Of a DNA stretch of 35,462 bases, positions 8,051-16,548 are shown piece after piece. The DNA is from Nannocystaceae bacterium (lineage in GTDB: Bacteria > Myxococcota_A > Polyangia > Nannocystales > Nannocystaceae). Each line of letters begins with the position of its first letter. Positions within the stretch are counted from its first letter, which is position 1. Below the pieces are notes generated by a model. That model searched no databases. It was not told where the DNA came from and saw only the letters and a program-made list of their open reading frames with translations. Location: contig JAIBBS010000079.1 in NCBI GenBank assembly GCA_019694555.1, positions 1 through 35,462 of the forward strand, read 5' to 3'. The translations under genes were made by a program, and so were the position numbers.

Positions 8051-8353
8051 ATGAGCATCGAGTCCGTCACCAACACCATCCGCGAGAAGGTCGGCACCGA
8101 CTGTGGCCTCGGTGGATCGATCAAGTTCAACTGCGGCGCCGACGGCATGGTCACGGTCGACGCGTCGGTGGTGCCCAACGTCGTCACCAACGACGACGTC
8201 TCGGCGCAGTGCACGGTGAAGATCAAGCTCGGCGATCTCGAGGACATGCTCGGCGGCAAGCTCGATCCGATGACCGCGTTCGGCCTGGGCAAGCTGCAGC
8301 TCGAGGGCGACATCGGCGTCGCGATGAAGCTCGGCACGCTGATGCGCCGCTGA
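8051..8353 (+). CDS. SCP2 sterol-carrier/lipid-transfer domain protein
   Basis: A single-domain protein of 100 residues with no signal peptide, so cytoplasmic. The C-terminal half has the SCP2 pattern of a charged strand followed by a helix and the segment DPMTAFGLGKLQLEGDIGVAMKL cut here as MTAFGLGKLQLEGD, which lines the lipid tunnel in this family. SCP2 proteins bind fatty acyl-CoAs, sterols and other lipids. It is transcribed divergently from the branched acyl-CoA operon across about 420 bases, so a role in delivering hydrophobic acyl substrates is possible but unproven. ATG start; the leader has GAGAG 7-11 bases upstream. The frame is open further upstream, but that extension looks non-coding. 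Confidence 0.82.
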   Translation: MSIESVTNTIREKVGTDCGLGGSIKFNCGADGMVTVDASVVPNVVTNDDVSAQCTVKIKLGDLEDMLGGKLDPMTAFGLGKLQLEGDIGVAMKLGTLMRR

Positions 8354-8459
8354 GGCGCTCGCTCGGTACGCCGGCGGGCGCCGCGGCGCCCGCCGCACCG
8401 CGCGCCGGGGCCCGCGACGACGCCGGCCAAGCGCGTGCGCGCTCGGGCGTTCGCTCGAT

Positions 8460-8487
8460 TTCGACGCGCGCGCGGCCCTGCTAGGCT
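8460..8487 (+). promoter_or_regulatory. Promoter-like element for the Cys-rich lipoprotein
   Basis: TTCGAC at 8460-8465, 16-base spacer, TAGGCT at 8482-8487. The -10-like box ends only seven bases before the ATG at 8495, so the transcript would be leaderless or nearly so. Confidence 0.4.
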
Positions 8488-8494
8488 GCGGCCC

Positions 8495-9595
8495 ATGCGA
8501 TACGCCCGTGGAGCGCTGTCCGTGCTCGTGCTCGTCGTCGGCTGCGGCAAGGACGTCGGCACCGATCCGTTCGAGATGAGCACGAGCAGCGGCAGCGAGT
8601 CGGGCTCGGGCGAGACCAGCGAGGGTCCATCGACGGGCACCGACGACAGCAGCACCAGCGCGGCCGACACCACGACCACCACCACCGAGGGCGAGAGCTC
8701 GTCGTCGGGCGGCGGTTCGACCGGCGAGCCCGGTGTGTGCGGCGACGGCATGCTCTCGGGCAACGAGGTGTGCGACGGCGATCAGCTCGGCGACGAGACC
8801 TGCGTGACGCAGGGCTACTACCAGGGCGCGTTGGCGTGCAGCGCCAGCTGCCAGGGCTTCGACACCAGCGGCTGCTCCATCTGTGGCAACGGCGTGATCG
8901 AGCCGGTCGAGGACTGCGACGGCCCGCTGGCCGACGACATCGACTGCGTCGCCGCGGGCTTCACCGAGGGCCCGGTCACCTGCGACATGCGCACGTGCCT
9001 GTTCGACACCAGCGCGTGCACGCTGTGCGGCGACGGTGTGGCCTCGGGCAGCGAGCTGTGCGACGGCGACGATCTCGGCGGTGCGACGTGCGAGTCGCTG
9101 GGCTTCGACGGCGGCGTGCTCGGCTGCGGCATGGCCAGCTGCGGCTTCGACTACAGCGGCTGCTCCGGCGGCCAGTACATCCAGGACTTCGAACTCGGCG
9201 CGATCCCGCCCGAGCTGGTGCTCTCGGGCAACGTCGACTGGTCGGCGCAGCAGGCCGTGGTGATCGCGGGCGCGTGGTCGGCCGCCAGCGGCAACATCGA
9301 CGACGGCGAGACCACCACGATGACGATGGCGGTGACGTACTCGGTCGCGGGCACGGTCGCGTTCACGCACCAAGAGAGCAGCGAGGACGGCTACGACTAC
9401 CTCGAGTTCTACATCGACGGCGCGCTGCAGGACGAGTGGTCGGGCATCCTCGCCGCCTCGGACGCGAGCTATCCCGTGGCCGCGGGCGATCACACGCTCG
9501 AGTGGCGCTACACCAAGGACGGCAGCCTCGAGGAGGGCGACGACGCGGTGTACGTCGACGACATCGTGCTGACCGGCGGCGTGCCGATGGGCTGA
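8495..9595 (+). CDS. Surface lipoprotein with three myxobacterial Cys-rich repeats
   Basis: 366 residues. Signal peptide with lipobox LVVGC (Cys17), then a low-complexity Ser/Thr/Gly/Glu linker to about residue 79, which probably holds the rest off the membrane. Three repeats follow at roughly 81-128, 129-178 and 179-225, each opening CGDG or CGNG, then ...E.CDG and several further Cys, likely disulfide-bonded; this is the Cys-rich repeat family common in Myxococcota. The C-terminal 140 residues contain FELG near the start, a Ser/Thr-rich strand pattern and DYLEFYIDG, suggesting a jelly-roll adhesion or carbohydrate-binding domain. Function unknown. The start is fixed by the signal peptide; the frame extends 20 Arg-rich codons upstream. 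Confidence 0.8.
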   Translation: MRYARGALSVLVLVVGCGKDVGTDPFEMSTSSGSESGSGETSEGPSTGTDDSSTSAADTTTTTTEGESSSSGGGSTGEPGVCGDGMLSGNEVCDGDQLGDETCVTQGYYQGALACSASCQGFDTSGCSICGNGVIEPVEDCDGPLADDIDCVAAGFTEGPVTCDMRTCLFDTSACTLCGDGVASGSELCDGDDLGGATCESLGFDGGVLGCGMASCGFDYSGCSGGQYIQDFELGAIPPELVLSGNVDWSAQQAVVIAGAWSAASGNIDDGETTTMTMAVTYSVAGTVAFTHQESSEDGYDYLEFYIDGALQDEWSGILAASDASYPVAAGDHTLEWRYTKDGSLEEGDDAVYVDDIVLTGGVPMG

Positions 9596-9724
9596 GACGA
9601 GGGGTCCCGTGAACCGGCTTGCCCGGGCACGGGGAGAGACGGCGGAGCTTGCTCTGCCTCGACCGAGCGCGCCTGGGCTACGTCGATCGCTCTACGCCGC
9701 GCGCAGCAGCGACCTGCTCGCGGC

Positions 9725-10774
9725 ATGCGTCGCGCCGCGCGGCCGCATCGTCCCGTGGGCGTGTGCACGGCACGGCGGGGCATGGCAGGGGGCGCGTGGA
9801 TCGCGGGGTTGCTGATCGGCTGCGCGGGCGAGCCAGGACGCATGCCGAGCGCGTGGGACCCCGACGAGGGCGACTCGAGCGGAGTCCTCGACGGGGGCGA
9901 GGGCGCGCCGCAAGGCGAGAGCTCGGGTGCGCCGGGCACCAGCGGCGGCGCGGCGACCGGTGCATCGCACGGCGACGACGACGGCAGCAGCGGCGAGGCC
10001 ATGCCGATGCCGGACGTGCCGCCGGCCGACGACTGTCCGCGCCTGCAGGTGCAGGTGGCCGCCGGCGCCGAGCTCAACGTGCGACCCGATGCATCGACCG
10101 CGGGCGAGCCGGTGGGCGCGCTGCCCAACGGTGCGATCGCGGACAAGCTCTCGCAGGCCGACGGCGAGGTCATCGAGGGCGACGCGACGTGGTTCGAGAT
10201 CCAGTGGAACGACGTGCACGGCTGGATCTCCGGCGCATACGCGACGTGCACGGTCGAGCAGCCGCCGCAGCTGCAGCCGCCCGACGGCTTCTACATCCCG
10301 CTCGAGTGCGGCTACCAGACCACCATCGCGCAGGGCAACGACGGCACCTACTCGCACCAGGGCGCGGCGTTCTACGCCTTCGATTTCTCGGTGCCGATCG
10401 AGACCCCGCTGGTCGCGATGGCCGACGGCATCGTGATCCACACCTACGCCGAGACCATGCCCGGCGATCCCTGCTACGACGGCGGCGGCCCCGAGTGCTT
10501 CGCGTACGGCAACCTCGTGGTGCTGCTGCACGGCGACGGCACCACGACGTTGTACAAGCACCTCAACGTCGTGCTCGCCACCGACGGCGAATTCGTGCCC
10601 CGCGGCCAGGCCGTGGGCCTGTCGGGCTCGACCGGCTTCTCGACCGGACCGCACGCGCACATCATGCGAATGGAGGACTGCGGCATGGCGCAGTGCCAGT
10701 CGATCCCGCTGGAGTTCGTCGAAGCCGGCGTGCCGGTCACGGGGCAGAGCGTGACCTCGGAGAATTGCCCGTAG
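9725..10774 (+). CDS. Lipoprotein with SH3b domain and M23 (LytM) peptidase domain
   Basis: 349 residues. Arg-rich N-terminus, hydrophobic segment and lipobox LLIGC (Cys33), then a Gly/Ser/Asp linker to about 100. Residues 105-177 look like a bacterial SH3 domain (LNVRPDAST, WFEIQWNDVHGWISG). Residues 190-340 are an M23 metallopeptidase domain: D220 in FYAFDF, GNLVVLLHGDG, LYKHLN, and the GPHAHI pair H310/H312. The first zinc His is not four residues before the Asp as in LytM; H211, nine residues before, is the likely substitute, as in a known M23 subgroup. Probable cell-wall hydrolase or amidase activator. A start at 9782 would leave too short a signal. Confidence 0.83.
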   Translation: MRRAARPHRPVGVCTARRGMAGGAWIAGLLIGCAGEPGRMPSAWDPDEGDSSGVLDGGEGAPQGESSGAPGTSGGAATGASHGDDDGSSGEAMPMPDVPPADDCPRLQVQVAAGAELNVRPDASTAGEPVGALPNGAIADKLSQADGEVIEGDATWFEIQWNDVHGWISGAYATCTVEQPPQLQPPDGFYIPLECGYQTTIAQGNDGTYSHQGAAFYAFDFSVPIETPLVAMADGIVIHTYAETMPGDPCYDGGGPECFAYGNLVVLLHGDGTTTLYKHLNVVLATDGEFVPRGQAVGLSGSTGFSTGPHAHIMRMEDCGMAQCQSIPLEFVEAGVPVTGQSVTSENCP

Positions 10775-11029
10775 CCGCCGCGGCGGCGCGCGGCGGACCG
10801 CACCCGCGCGCGGGGCGACGGTGCGCCCGGCCCGTCGAGCCTCGGCGCACGCGGAGGCGACGTGTCCGCGGCGACGGAACGCCGTGTCTCTTCTGCGTCG
10901 GCCTTGCCGCGCCTCGGCGACTGGTTCGTGCCCGACTCCTGCGTCGGCGAGCCCTGCTGCCCCGCCGCGGCACCGAACAAGGACGGCTTGCCCACGTGCG
11001 ACGGGTGACCGGGTGACCCACCGCAGCGA
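10775..11029. other. Intergenic stretch between convergent genes
   Basis: The stretch lies between the ends of the M23 lipoprotein gene and the exonuclease gene. A 14-base palindrome (GCCGCCGCGGCGGC) begins right after the lipoprotein stop and could form a hairpin, but no T-tract follows. I see no gene here. Confidence 0.4.
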
Positions 11030-11803
11030 TCACCCGAAGCGCGCCACCACCGGCACGTGATCGCTGGGCGTGTCCCAGCCGCGCGGCGTCGCGTCGTGCG
11101 TGACCGCGGTGCAGCGTCGCGCGAGCACTTCGGTCGCGAGCACCAGATCGATCCGCAGCCCCTCGTTGCGCCCGAAGCCGCCCGTTCGATAGTCGTACCA
11201 GCTGTAGTGCCCGGCGCCGGACTCGTGGGCGCGGAAGCAGTCGTGCAGGCCGAAGTCGAGCAGGCGCTGCAGCGCGGCGTGCTCCTGGTCGGTGAAGAGC
11301 AGGCGGCCGCGGAAGGCCTCGGGGTCCCACACGTCGCGGTCGTCGGGCGCGACGTTGAAGTCGCCCAGCAGCGCGAGCGGCTCGTCTGGGCGATGGTGGT
11401 GCCGCAGCTGCTGCGCGAGGCGCTCGTACCACGCGAGCTTGTACGCGAACGCGTCCGAGCCCAGCTCGGTGCCGTTGGGCGCGTAGAGGCAGTACAGCCG
11501 CACGTCGTCGACCACGACCTCGAGGATCCGCGGGTTGCGATCGGCCTCGCCCTCGCGGAAGCCGGCGTGCACGAAGCTGGGCTTGCGCTTGCTGATCACC
11601 GCCACGCCGCACAGCGCCCGGCCACCGTGCAGCGTCACGGTGTAGCCGAGCTCCAGAAACGGCACCTTGGGAAACAGCGCGTCCTCGACCTTGGTCTCCT
11701 GTAGACACAGCACGTCGGGCTCGTGATCGGCGAGCCAGGTCGCGACGTGGTCGAGCCGCGCGCGGATCGAGTTGACGTTCCAGCTCGCGACGGTGAGCGC
11801 CAT
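11030..11803 (-). CDS. xth: Exodeoxyribonuclease III / AP endonuclease
   Basis: 257 residues, full length for ExoIII. It cuts 5' of abasic sites and degrades the 3' strand of duplex DNA in base excision repair. Conserved elements in order: ASWNVNSIRARL, LQETKVED with metal-binding Glu36, LYAPNG with the active-site Tyr, GDFNVAP with the catalytic Asp and Asn, HYSWYDYR, RIDLVLA, and the final SDHVPVVA with the catalytic Asp-His pair. All catalytic residues are present. ATG at 11803; the frame runs further upstream but the protein family starts here. A TACCCT box lies nine bases upstream. It is divergent from the kinase gene with 91 bases between. Confidence 0.94.
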   Translation of the reverse strand: MALTVASWNVNSIRARLDHVATWLADHEPDVLCLQETKVEDALFPKVPFLELGYTVTLHGGRALCGVAVISKRKPSFVHAGFREGEADRNPRILEVVVDDVRLYCLYAPNGTELGSDAFAYKLAWYERLAQQLRHHHRPDEPLALLGDFNVAPDDRDVWDPEAFRGRLLFTDQEHAALQRLLDFGLHDCFRAHESGAGHYSWYDYRTGGFGRNEGLRIDLVLATEVLARRCTAVTHDATPRGWDTPSDHVPVVARFG

Positions 11804-11812
11804 GGCGCCGCG

Positions 11813-11818
11813 AGGGTA
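11813..11818 (-). promoter_or_regulatory. -10-like box TACCCT upstream of exonuclease III
   Basis: TACCCT on the minus strand, nine bases before the ATG, without an obvious -35. It matches the pattern of -10-like boxes very close to start codons seen elsewhere in the window. Confidence 0.3.
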
Positions 11819-11894
11819 CCGGAATCCGGCCCGCCGCAGCCGCCGCCCGCGCCGGCTTGCCGCGGACGCGTCGGCTTTGCGAAACTCGTCCGCC

Positions 11895-14792
11895 GTGGCC
11901 CAGCCGCAGCCGCCGCGCGAGCCCGACGACGACGGCACCACCGGCGGCCAGCTCGCGGTGCTGCCGCTGCGCGGCGGCGAGCACGTCGGCCGCTACGTGA
12001 TCCTCTACACGCTCGGCCGCGGCGGCATGGGCGTGGTCTATGCCGCGTACGATCCGCAGCTCGATCGCAAGCTCGCGATCAAGGTGATGCGCCCGCGCGG
12101 CCGTCGCGAGGCCCAGCGCGCCGAGCTGCTGCGCGAGGCCCAGGCGCTGGCCAAGCTGTCCGATCCCCACGTCGTGGCCGTGCACGACGTCGGCCTCGTC
12201 GGCGACCGCGTGTTCGTGGCCATGGATCTCGTCGACGGCCAGACGCTGCGCCGCTGGGCCGTCGCGAGCCCGCGCAGCGTGCCCGAGATCGTGCGCGTGT
12301 ACCTGCAGGCCGGCCAGGGCCTCGCCGCGGCGCACCGCGCCGGCATCGTGCACCGCGACTTCAAGCCCGACAACGCGCTCATCGGCAAGGACGGCCGCGT
12401 GCAGGTGCTCGACTTCGGCCTCGCACGCGTCCGCGACGGCGAGCGTGCCACGCCCAGCGATGGTGAAGAGCCCAGGCCATCGGGCGATCCGCCCGGCCGC
12501 GCCCGCGGCACGCCGATGTACATGGCGCCCGAGCAGCACCTGGGCCGCGACGCCGGGCCCGCGTGCGATCAGTGGGCGCTGTGCGCCTCGCTGTACGAGG
12601 CGCTGTGGCGGCGCGTGCCGTTCGCGGGCGACGACAACGCGGCGATCGCCCAGGCGATCCTCCGCGGGCCCCTGCCCGACCCGCCGCGGATCGCCGGCGT
12701 CAACGCGCGGCTGCGTCGCGCGATCCTCCGCGGCCTCGCCCGCGATCCGCAGCAGCGCTTCCCGTCGATGGAGGCGCTGGTCGCCGAGCTGCGTGCCGCG
12801 ATCACGCGCCGTCGCAAGGTCCGCTTCGCCTTCGCCGGTCTGGTCGTCGGCGCCGCCGCGAGCTCGGCCCTGCTCGCGCGCAACTGGCTCGGCGGACCGC
12901 CGCCGTGCGAGCAGGTGCCCGCGCGCATCGCCGAGGCGTGGAACCAAGACCACGCGCAGGCCGTGACCGCGGCGCTGCGCAGCACCGGCCGTGCCCACGC
13001 GACCCAGAGCGCCGCCGGCGTGCAGCAGGCGCTCGATGGTTTCGTCGCGCGCTGGACCGACGGCTGGCGCGACGCCTGCGAGGCCAGCGTCGTGCGCCAC
13101 GAGCAGTCGGCCGAGCTGCTCGATCTGCGCATGGCCTGCCTCGACGCCGGGCGCGAGCGGCTGGTGGCGCTGGTCGACACGCTGCAGCGCGCCGATGGTG
13201 AGATCGCCGACCGAGCGCTGCAGGCCACCGACGCGCTGCCGGATCTGAGCGCGTGCGCCGACGCGGCCGCGCTGCGCCGACGCGAGCCCCTGCCCGCCGA
13301 CGCGGACGAGCGCGCGCAGCTCGAGGAGCTGCGCATGCGCGTCGCGCATGCCGCTGCGCTGGTCCAGGCCGGCAAGGGTGCCGATGCACTCGCGGTGGCC
13401 GAGGTCGCGGCCCGCCGCGCGCACGAGCACGCGCACCACCCCACCATCGCGGAGGCCGAGCTGACGCTGGGCCGCGCGCTGGATCTGCTGGGCCGCACGC
13501 AGCAGGCCGAGCTGGCGCTGCGCCGCGCCGCGATCGCAGCCGAGCACGCCGACGACGACCGGCTGCTGGCCGACGCGCGCACGCTGCTGGTCTCGGTCGC
13601 GGGCGCGCAGCAGGAGCGGCGCGGCGACGGCGAGCTGTGGGCCGAGCTGGCCGCAGCCGCGCTCGAGCGGCTGGGCCACGACGCGCGCCGCGAGGCCACG
13701 CTCGAGCACAACCTCTCGCGCGTGCTCGAGCAGAACGGACGCCCCGAGGACGTGCTCGAGCACCAGCGCCGCGCGCTCGCGCTCGCGAGCGAGCCCGGCG
13801 TCATGGGCGAGCTCGAGCGCGCGCCGCTGTACAGCAGCCTCGCGATGACGCTGTCGGACACCGGCGAGTTCGACGAGGCGCTCTCGCGCGCCCGCGCGGC
13901 GCTCGACATCTGGCAGCGCGCCTACGGCGACGATCACCCCGGCACCGCGGGCGCGGTCGGTGCCGTCGGCATCGTGCTCGATCGCCGCGGCGATCTGCCC
14001 GGCGCGCTGCAGTGGTACGAGCGCTCGCACGCCGCGCTCGCGCGCGTGCTCGGCGAGGACAACCCGCGCACCGCCGACATGCTCACCAACGTCGCGGTCG
14101 CGGCGCTCGAGCTGGGCGAGCTCGAACGCGGCATCGCGCTGCTGCAGCGCGCGCTGGCGGCCCACAGCGCCGCCTCGGGCGAACAGAGCGCGGACGTGGC
14201 CCAGGATCACCAGAACCTCGGCAGCGCGCTGCGCCTGGTGGGGCGCATCGACGAGGCGCTGGCGCACCACCGCGCGGCGCTGTCGATCCGCGAGGGCCTG
14301 TTCGGCCCCGACGACATCCGCGTCGCGCACTCGCTGGTCGGCGTCGCCAACGTGCTCGAGGACGATCTGGACCAGCCCGAGGAATCCTACGAGTTGCGCA
14401 CGCGTGCGCTCGCACTCGAGGAGCGCGCGTGGGGCCCCGAGCATCCGCAGCTGAGCCTGGCGCTGGCGAACCTCGGCCACAACGCGCTGGCGCTGGGCGA
14501 CCGCGATGCGGCGCTGCGCCACGCCGAGCGGGCGGTGCGGCTGTCGAGCGACGCGGCGGTGCCGGCCGAGACCCGCGCCTTCGCGGAGCTGGTGCTCGCG
14601 CTGGTGCTCGCGCGTCGCGGCGACGACGAGGCGCGCGCGCGCAGCCTGCTCGAGCGTGGCCGCGCCGGTGCCGGCCGCGACGTCGACCGTGCCGCGGCCG
14701 ATCTGATCGCCGCGACCGAGGCCGCGCTGGGCCGCGCGCGCGTCAGCCCGAAGCCGGCGCCGCGGCGAGCACCGGCACCGCCGCGCCCGTGA
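11895..14792 (+). CDS. Membrane Ser/Thr protein kinase with C-terminal TPR repeats
   Basis: 965 residues from the GTG at 11895. Kinase domain about 34-300: glycine loop GRGGMGVVY (41-49), ATP Lys63, catalytic HRDFKPDN with Asp155, DFG at 173-175, and the APE segment MAPEQ (210-214). A single membrane helix at about 311-329 (FAFAGLVVGAAASSALLA) would put the C-terminal 630 residues outside the cytoplasm. That part is alpha-helical, with TPR units clear from about residue 600 on (repeated A-hydrophobic-pattern helices with LG and NLG motifs). This layout is common in myxobacteria; the signal and substrates are unknown. The last 50 bases overlap the end of the convergent lipoprotein gene. The exact start is uncertain. 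Confidence 0.9.
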   Translation: MAQPQPPREPDDDGTTGGQLAVLPLRGGEHVGRYVILYTLGRGGMGVVYAAYDPQLDRKLAIKVMRPRGRREAQRAELLREAQALAKLSDPHVVAVHDVGLVGDRVFVAMDLVDGQTLRRWAVASPRSVPEIVRVYLQAGQGLAAAHRAGIVHRDFKPDNALIGKDGRVQVLDFGLARVRDGERATPSDGEEPRPSGDPPGRARGTPMYMAPEQHLGRDAGPACDQWALCASLYEALWRRVPFAGDDNAAIAQAILRGPLPDPPRIAGVNARLRRAILRGLARDPQQRFPSMEALVAELRAAITRRRKVRFAFAGLVVGAAASSALLARNWLGGPPPCEQVPARIAEAWNQDHAQAVTAALRSTGRAHATQSAAGVQQALDGFVARWTDGWRDACEASVVRHEQSAELLDLRMACLDAGRERLVALVDTLQRADGEIADRALQATDALPDLSACADAAALRRREPLPADADERAQLEELRMRVAHAAALVQAGKGADALAVAEVAARRAHEHAHHPTIAEAELTLGRALDLLGRTQQAELALRRAAIAAEHADDDRLLADARTLLVSVAGAQQERRGDGELWAELAAAALERLGHDARREATLEHNLSRVLEQNGRPEDVLEHQRRALALASEPGVMGELERAPLYSSLAMTLSDTGEFDEALSRARAALDIWQRAYGDDHPGTAGAVGAVGIVLDRRGDLPGALQWYERSHAALARVLGEDNPRTADMLTNVAVAALELGELERGIALLQRALAAHSAASGEQSADVAQDHQNLGSALRLVGRIDEALAHHRAALSIREGLFGPDDIRVAHSLVGVANVLEDDLDQPEESYELRTRALALEERAWGPEHPQLSLALANLGHNALALGDRDAALRHAERAVRLSSDAAVPAETRAFAELVLALVLARRGDDEARARSLLERGRAGAGRDVDRAAADLIAATEAALGRARVSPKPAPRRAPAPPRP

Positions 14793-16314
14793 TGCCGACG
14801 TCGACGTAGTGGATGTCGCCGGGCACGCCGCTGATGAACAGCGCGGTCTCGAAATCGCCGTAGTCCGCGCCGAGGCCGAAGTTGACGTTGGCGGGCGAGT
14901 TGGGGATGTCGCCGACGATCTCCTCGACCATCACCATCACGCCCTCGTCGTCCATCAGCACGCGGTCGACGCGACCCGACGCGGTCTCGGAGCCGCCGTT
15001 GTCGACGACGTAGAGGTTGCCGCACACGTCCATGGCCACGCCGTCGGAGAAGCCCGACAGATCCGCGACCATGGCCGGCTCGCCGGCCGCGTTGCCGCTG
15101 GCGTCGATGGCCACGCGCCACAGCTGGCTCGGGGTGTAGTTGACGTAGAACAGCAGCCCGCGCAGCGGATCGAGCAGCAAGCCGTTGGCCTCCTGGATCT
15201 CCGCGATGGTCGTGGCCGTGCCGCTGCCGGGGTCGAAGCGCGAGACCCGGCCGCCGAGGTACTCCGAGAACCACACCCGGCCCATGGTGTCGGCGAACAG
15301 GCCGTTGGGGAACTCGAGCCCCGGCAGCGGCGTGTCGATCGAGCCGTCGGGGTGCATGAGCTGCAGCGAGTTGCCCTCGCGCTGCATCATCGCGAGATCG
15401 CCGTTGGCGAGGTAGCGCATGCCCAGCGTCGAGCTGTTGGTGAAGTTGGCCGCGTCGGTCAGCGGCAGCACCGTGAAGCCGGGATCCTCGGGCGTGCCCA
15501 GCGTCGCGCCGGTGACGTCGAGCCGCGACAGGCTGGTGCCGTCGCGCGCGATGAAGCCACCGTGGCCGTCGGGTGCGAGGTCCTCGGAGCCGCCCAGCGG
15601 ATCGGCGCCGACGGTCTGGAACAGCTGGCCGACGTGGACCAGCGCGAAGGGTCCGTGCGAGAGCGTGTCGCACTCGGGCGGGTAGTCGATGGGCGCGTCG
15701 CCGGTGGTGGTGCTCTCGGCCGCGGTGTCGCTGTCGCCGATCGTGGGATCGGTGGTGACGTCGTTGCTGTCGTCGGTGGTGACGTCGGCGACGCTGTCGC
15801 TGACCGGGCCCAGCTGCTCGGTCAGCAGGCCGTAGAACTTCGACACGTCGTGGTCGACGCAGCGCACCGCGAGCGCCTCGGGCTCGATGATGCACTCCGA
15901 CAGCGACAACCACCGGCCCTTGCCCTTGTCGAAGTCGCTGGCGCGGATGCGGCCGACGTTGAGGTCGCTGATGTCCTGCGGGAACTGGTGGCGGTAGCTC
16001 ACCAGCGCATCGAAGTGCAGCCGCGGGTTGGGCCGCACCAAGTACGCCGGCCCCGCGACCTCCGGCGGCAGCTCCGAGGGCGAGATGCAGAACTCGGTGT
16101 CCTCGTCGAGCGCCTCGGGCTGCAGCGCGATCGTCAACACGCTGTCGAGCGACTGCAGCACGCCGCCGCTGCGCCCGATGGTCGCGCACGCGGTCTCGCT
16201 CTCTGGCTTGCACCCCAGGCTCGCCACCGCCGTCGCCAGCGCGAGCCCGCAGCCGGGCCACCGACGACGGTGCGGGCGGCGACCCCGCCCGCGCGTTGCA
16301 GTCGTGCGCGACAA
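14743..16314 (-). CDS. Lipoprotein with SMP-30/NHL-like beta-propeller domain
   Basis: 523 residues from a TTG start. The signal has a long Arg-rich N-terminus, the segment LALATAVASL and lipobox SLGC (Cys35). The next 150 residues hold several Cys and no known domain, followed by a Thr/Asp-rich linker. From about 230 on, repeated strand patterns such as FPNGLFADTMGRVWFSEY, EANGLLLDPLRGLLFYVN and SDGVAMDVCGNLYVVDNGG mark a six-bladed SMP-30/gluconolactonase-like propeller. No enzymatic residues can be assigned with confidence. No ATG or GTG precedes the signal; the TTG has a TACCTT box 10 bases upstream. The last 50 bases overlap the kinase gene tail to tail. Confidence 0.75.
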   Translation of the reverse strand: MSRTTATRGRGRRPHRRRWPGCGLALATAVASLGCKPESETACATIGRSGGVLQSLDSVLTIALQPEALDEDTEFCISPSELPPEVAGPAYLVRPNPRLHFDALVSYRHQFPQDISDLNVGRIRASDFDKGKGRWLSLSECIIEPEALAVRCVDHDVSKFYGLLTEQLGPVSDSVADVTTDDSNDVTTDPTIGDSDTAAESTTTGDAPIDYPPECDTLSHGPFALVHVGQLFQTVGADPLGGSEDLAPDGHGGFIARDGTSLSRLDVTGATLGTPEDPGFTVLPLTDAANFTNSSTLGMRYLANGDLAMMQREGNSLQLMHPDGSIDTPLPGLEFPNGLFADTMGRVWFSEYLGGRVSRFDPGSGTATTIAEIQEANGLLLDPLRGLLFYVNYTPSQLWRVAIDASGNAAGEPAMVADLSGFSDGVAMDVCGNLYVVDNGGSETASGRVDRVLMDDEGVMVMVEEIVGDIPNSPANVNFGLGADYGDFETALFISGVPGDIHYVDVGITGAAVPVLAAAPASG

Positions 16315-16363
16315 CTCGCAGCCGAAGGTAGCACGGCGGCCGCCCGCACCGGCCGCGTGCGGC

Positions 16364-16393
16364 TTGACGGCCGCCCCGTCGCGGCGGGATAAG
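16364..16393 (+). promoter_or_regulatory. Promoter candidate for the ACAD-PhnD-diiron operon
   Basis: TTGACG at 16364-16369, 18-base spacer, GATAAG at 16388-16393, the best-looking sigma70-type pair upstream of the operon. It predicts an unusually long leader of about 150 bases before the GTG at 16549. Confidence 0.45.
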
Positions 16394-16427
16394 TGCGGCG
16401 CCGCGTGCTCCGCGGCGCATCCGTCAT

Positions 16428-16525
16428 GTTGCGCAACCACTGAAACGACCGCGACCGGGGGTCCCCGGTCTCGCTGCTGGCGCCCTGACGTCGTTCGTGT
16501 CCACGGGCGGCGGCCGGGTGCCGCC
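16428..16525 (+). promoter_or_regulatory. Structured 5' leader with three inverted repeats
   Basis: The leader holds a perfect palindrome GTTGCGCAAC (16428-16437), a hairpin with 8-bp arms GACCGGGG and CCCCGGTC around GT (16453-16470), and a hairpin GGCGGC with GCCGCC around eight bases (16506-16525) close to the ribosome site. No T-tract and no riboswitch class that I recognise. It may hold an operator or a translational control element. Confidence 0.4.
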
Positions 16526-16548
16526 ATCGCTCGCGAAAGGACACGACC

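Noticed and set aside
10737..14522. Open frame of 1261 codons on the minus strand
   Set aside because: It is antisense to the kinase-TPR gene, whose motifs are clear. The predicted protein is low-complexity and has no family features, apart from its low end running into the exonuclease region out of frame.
16428..16525. Known riboswitch in the operon leader
   Set aside because: I could not find conserved cores of SAM, SAH, cobalamin, TPP or similar classes; only simple hairpins are visible.
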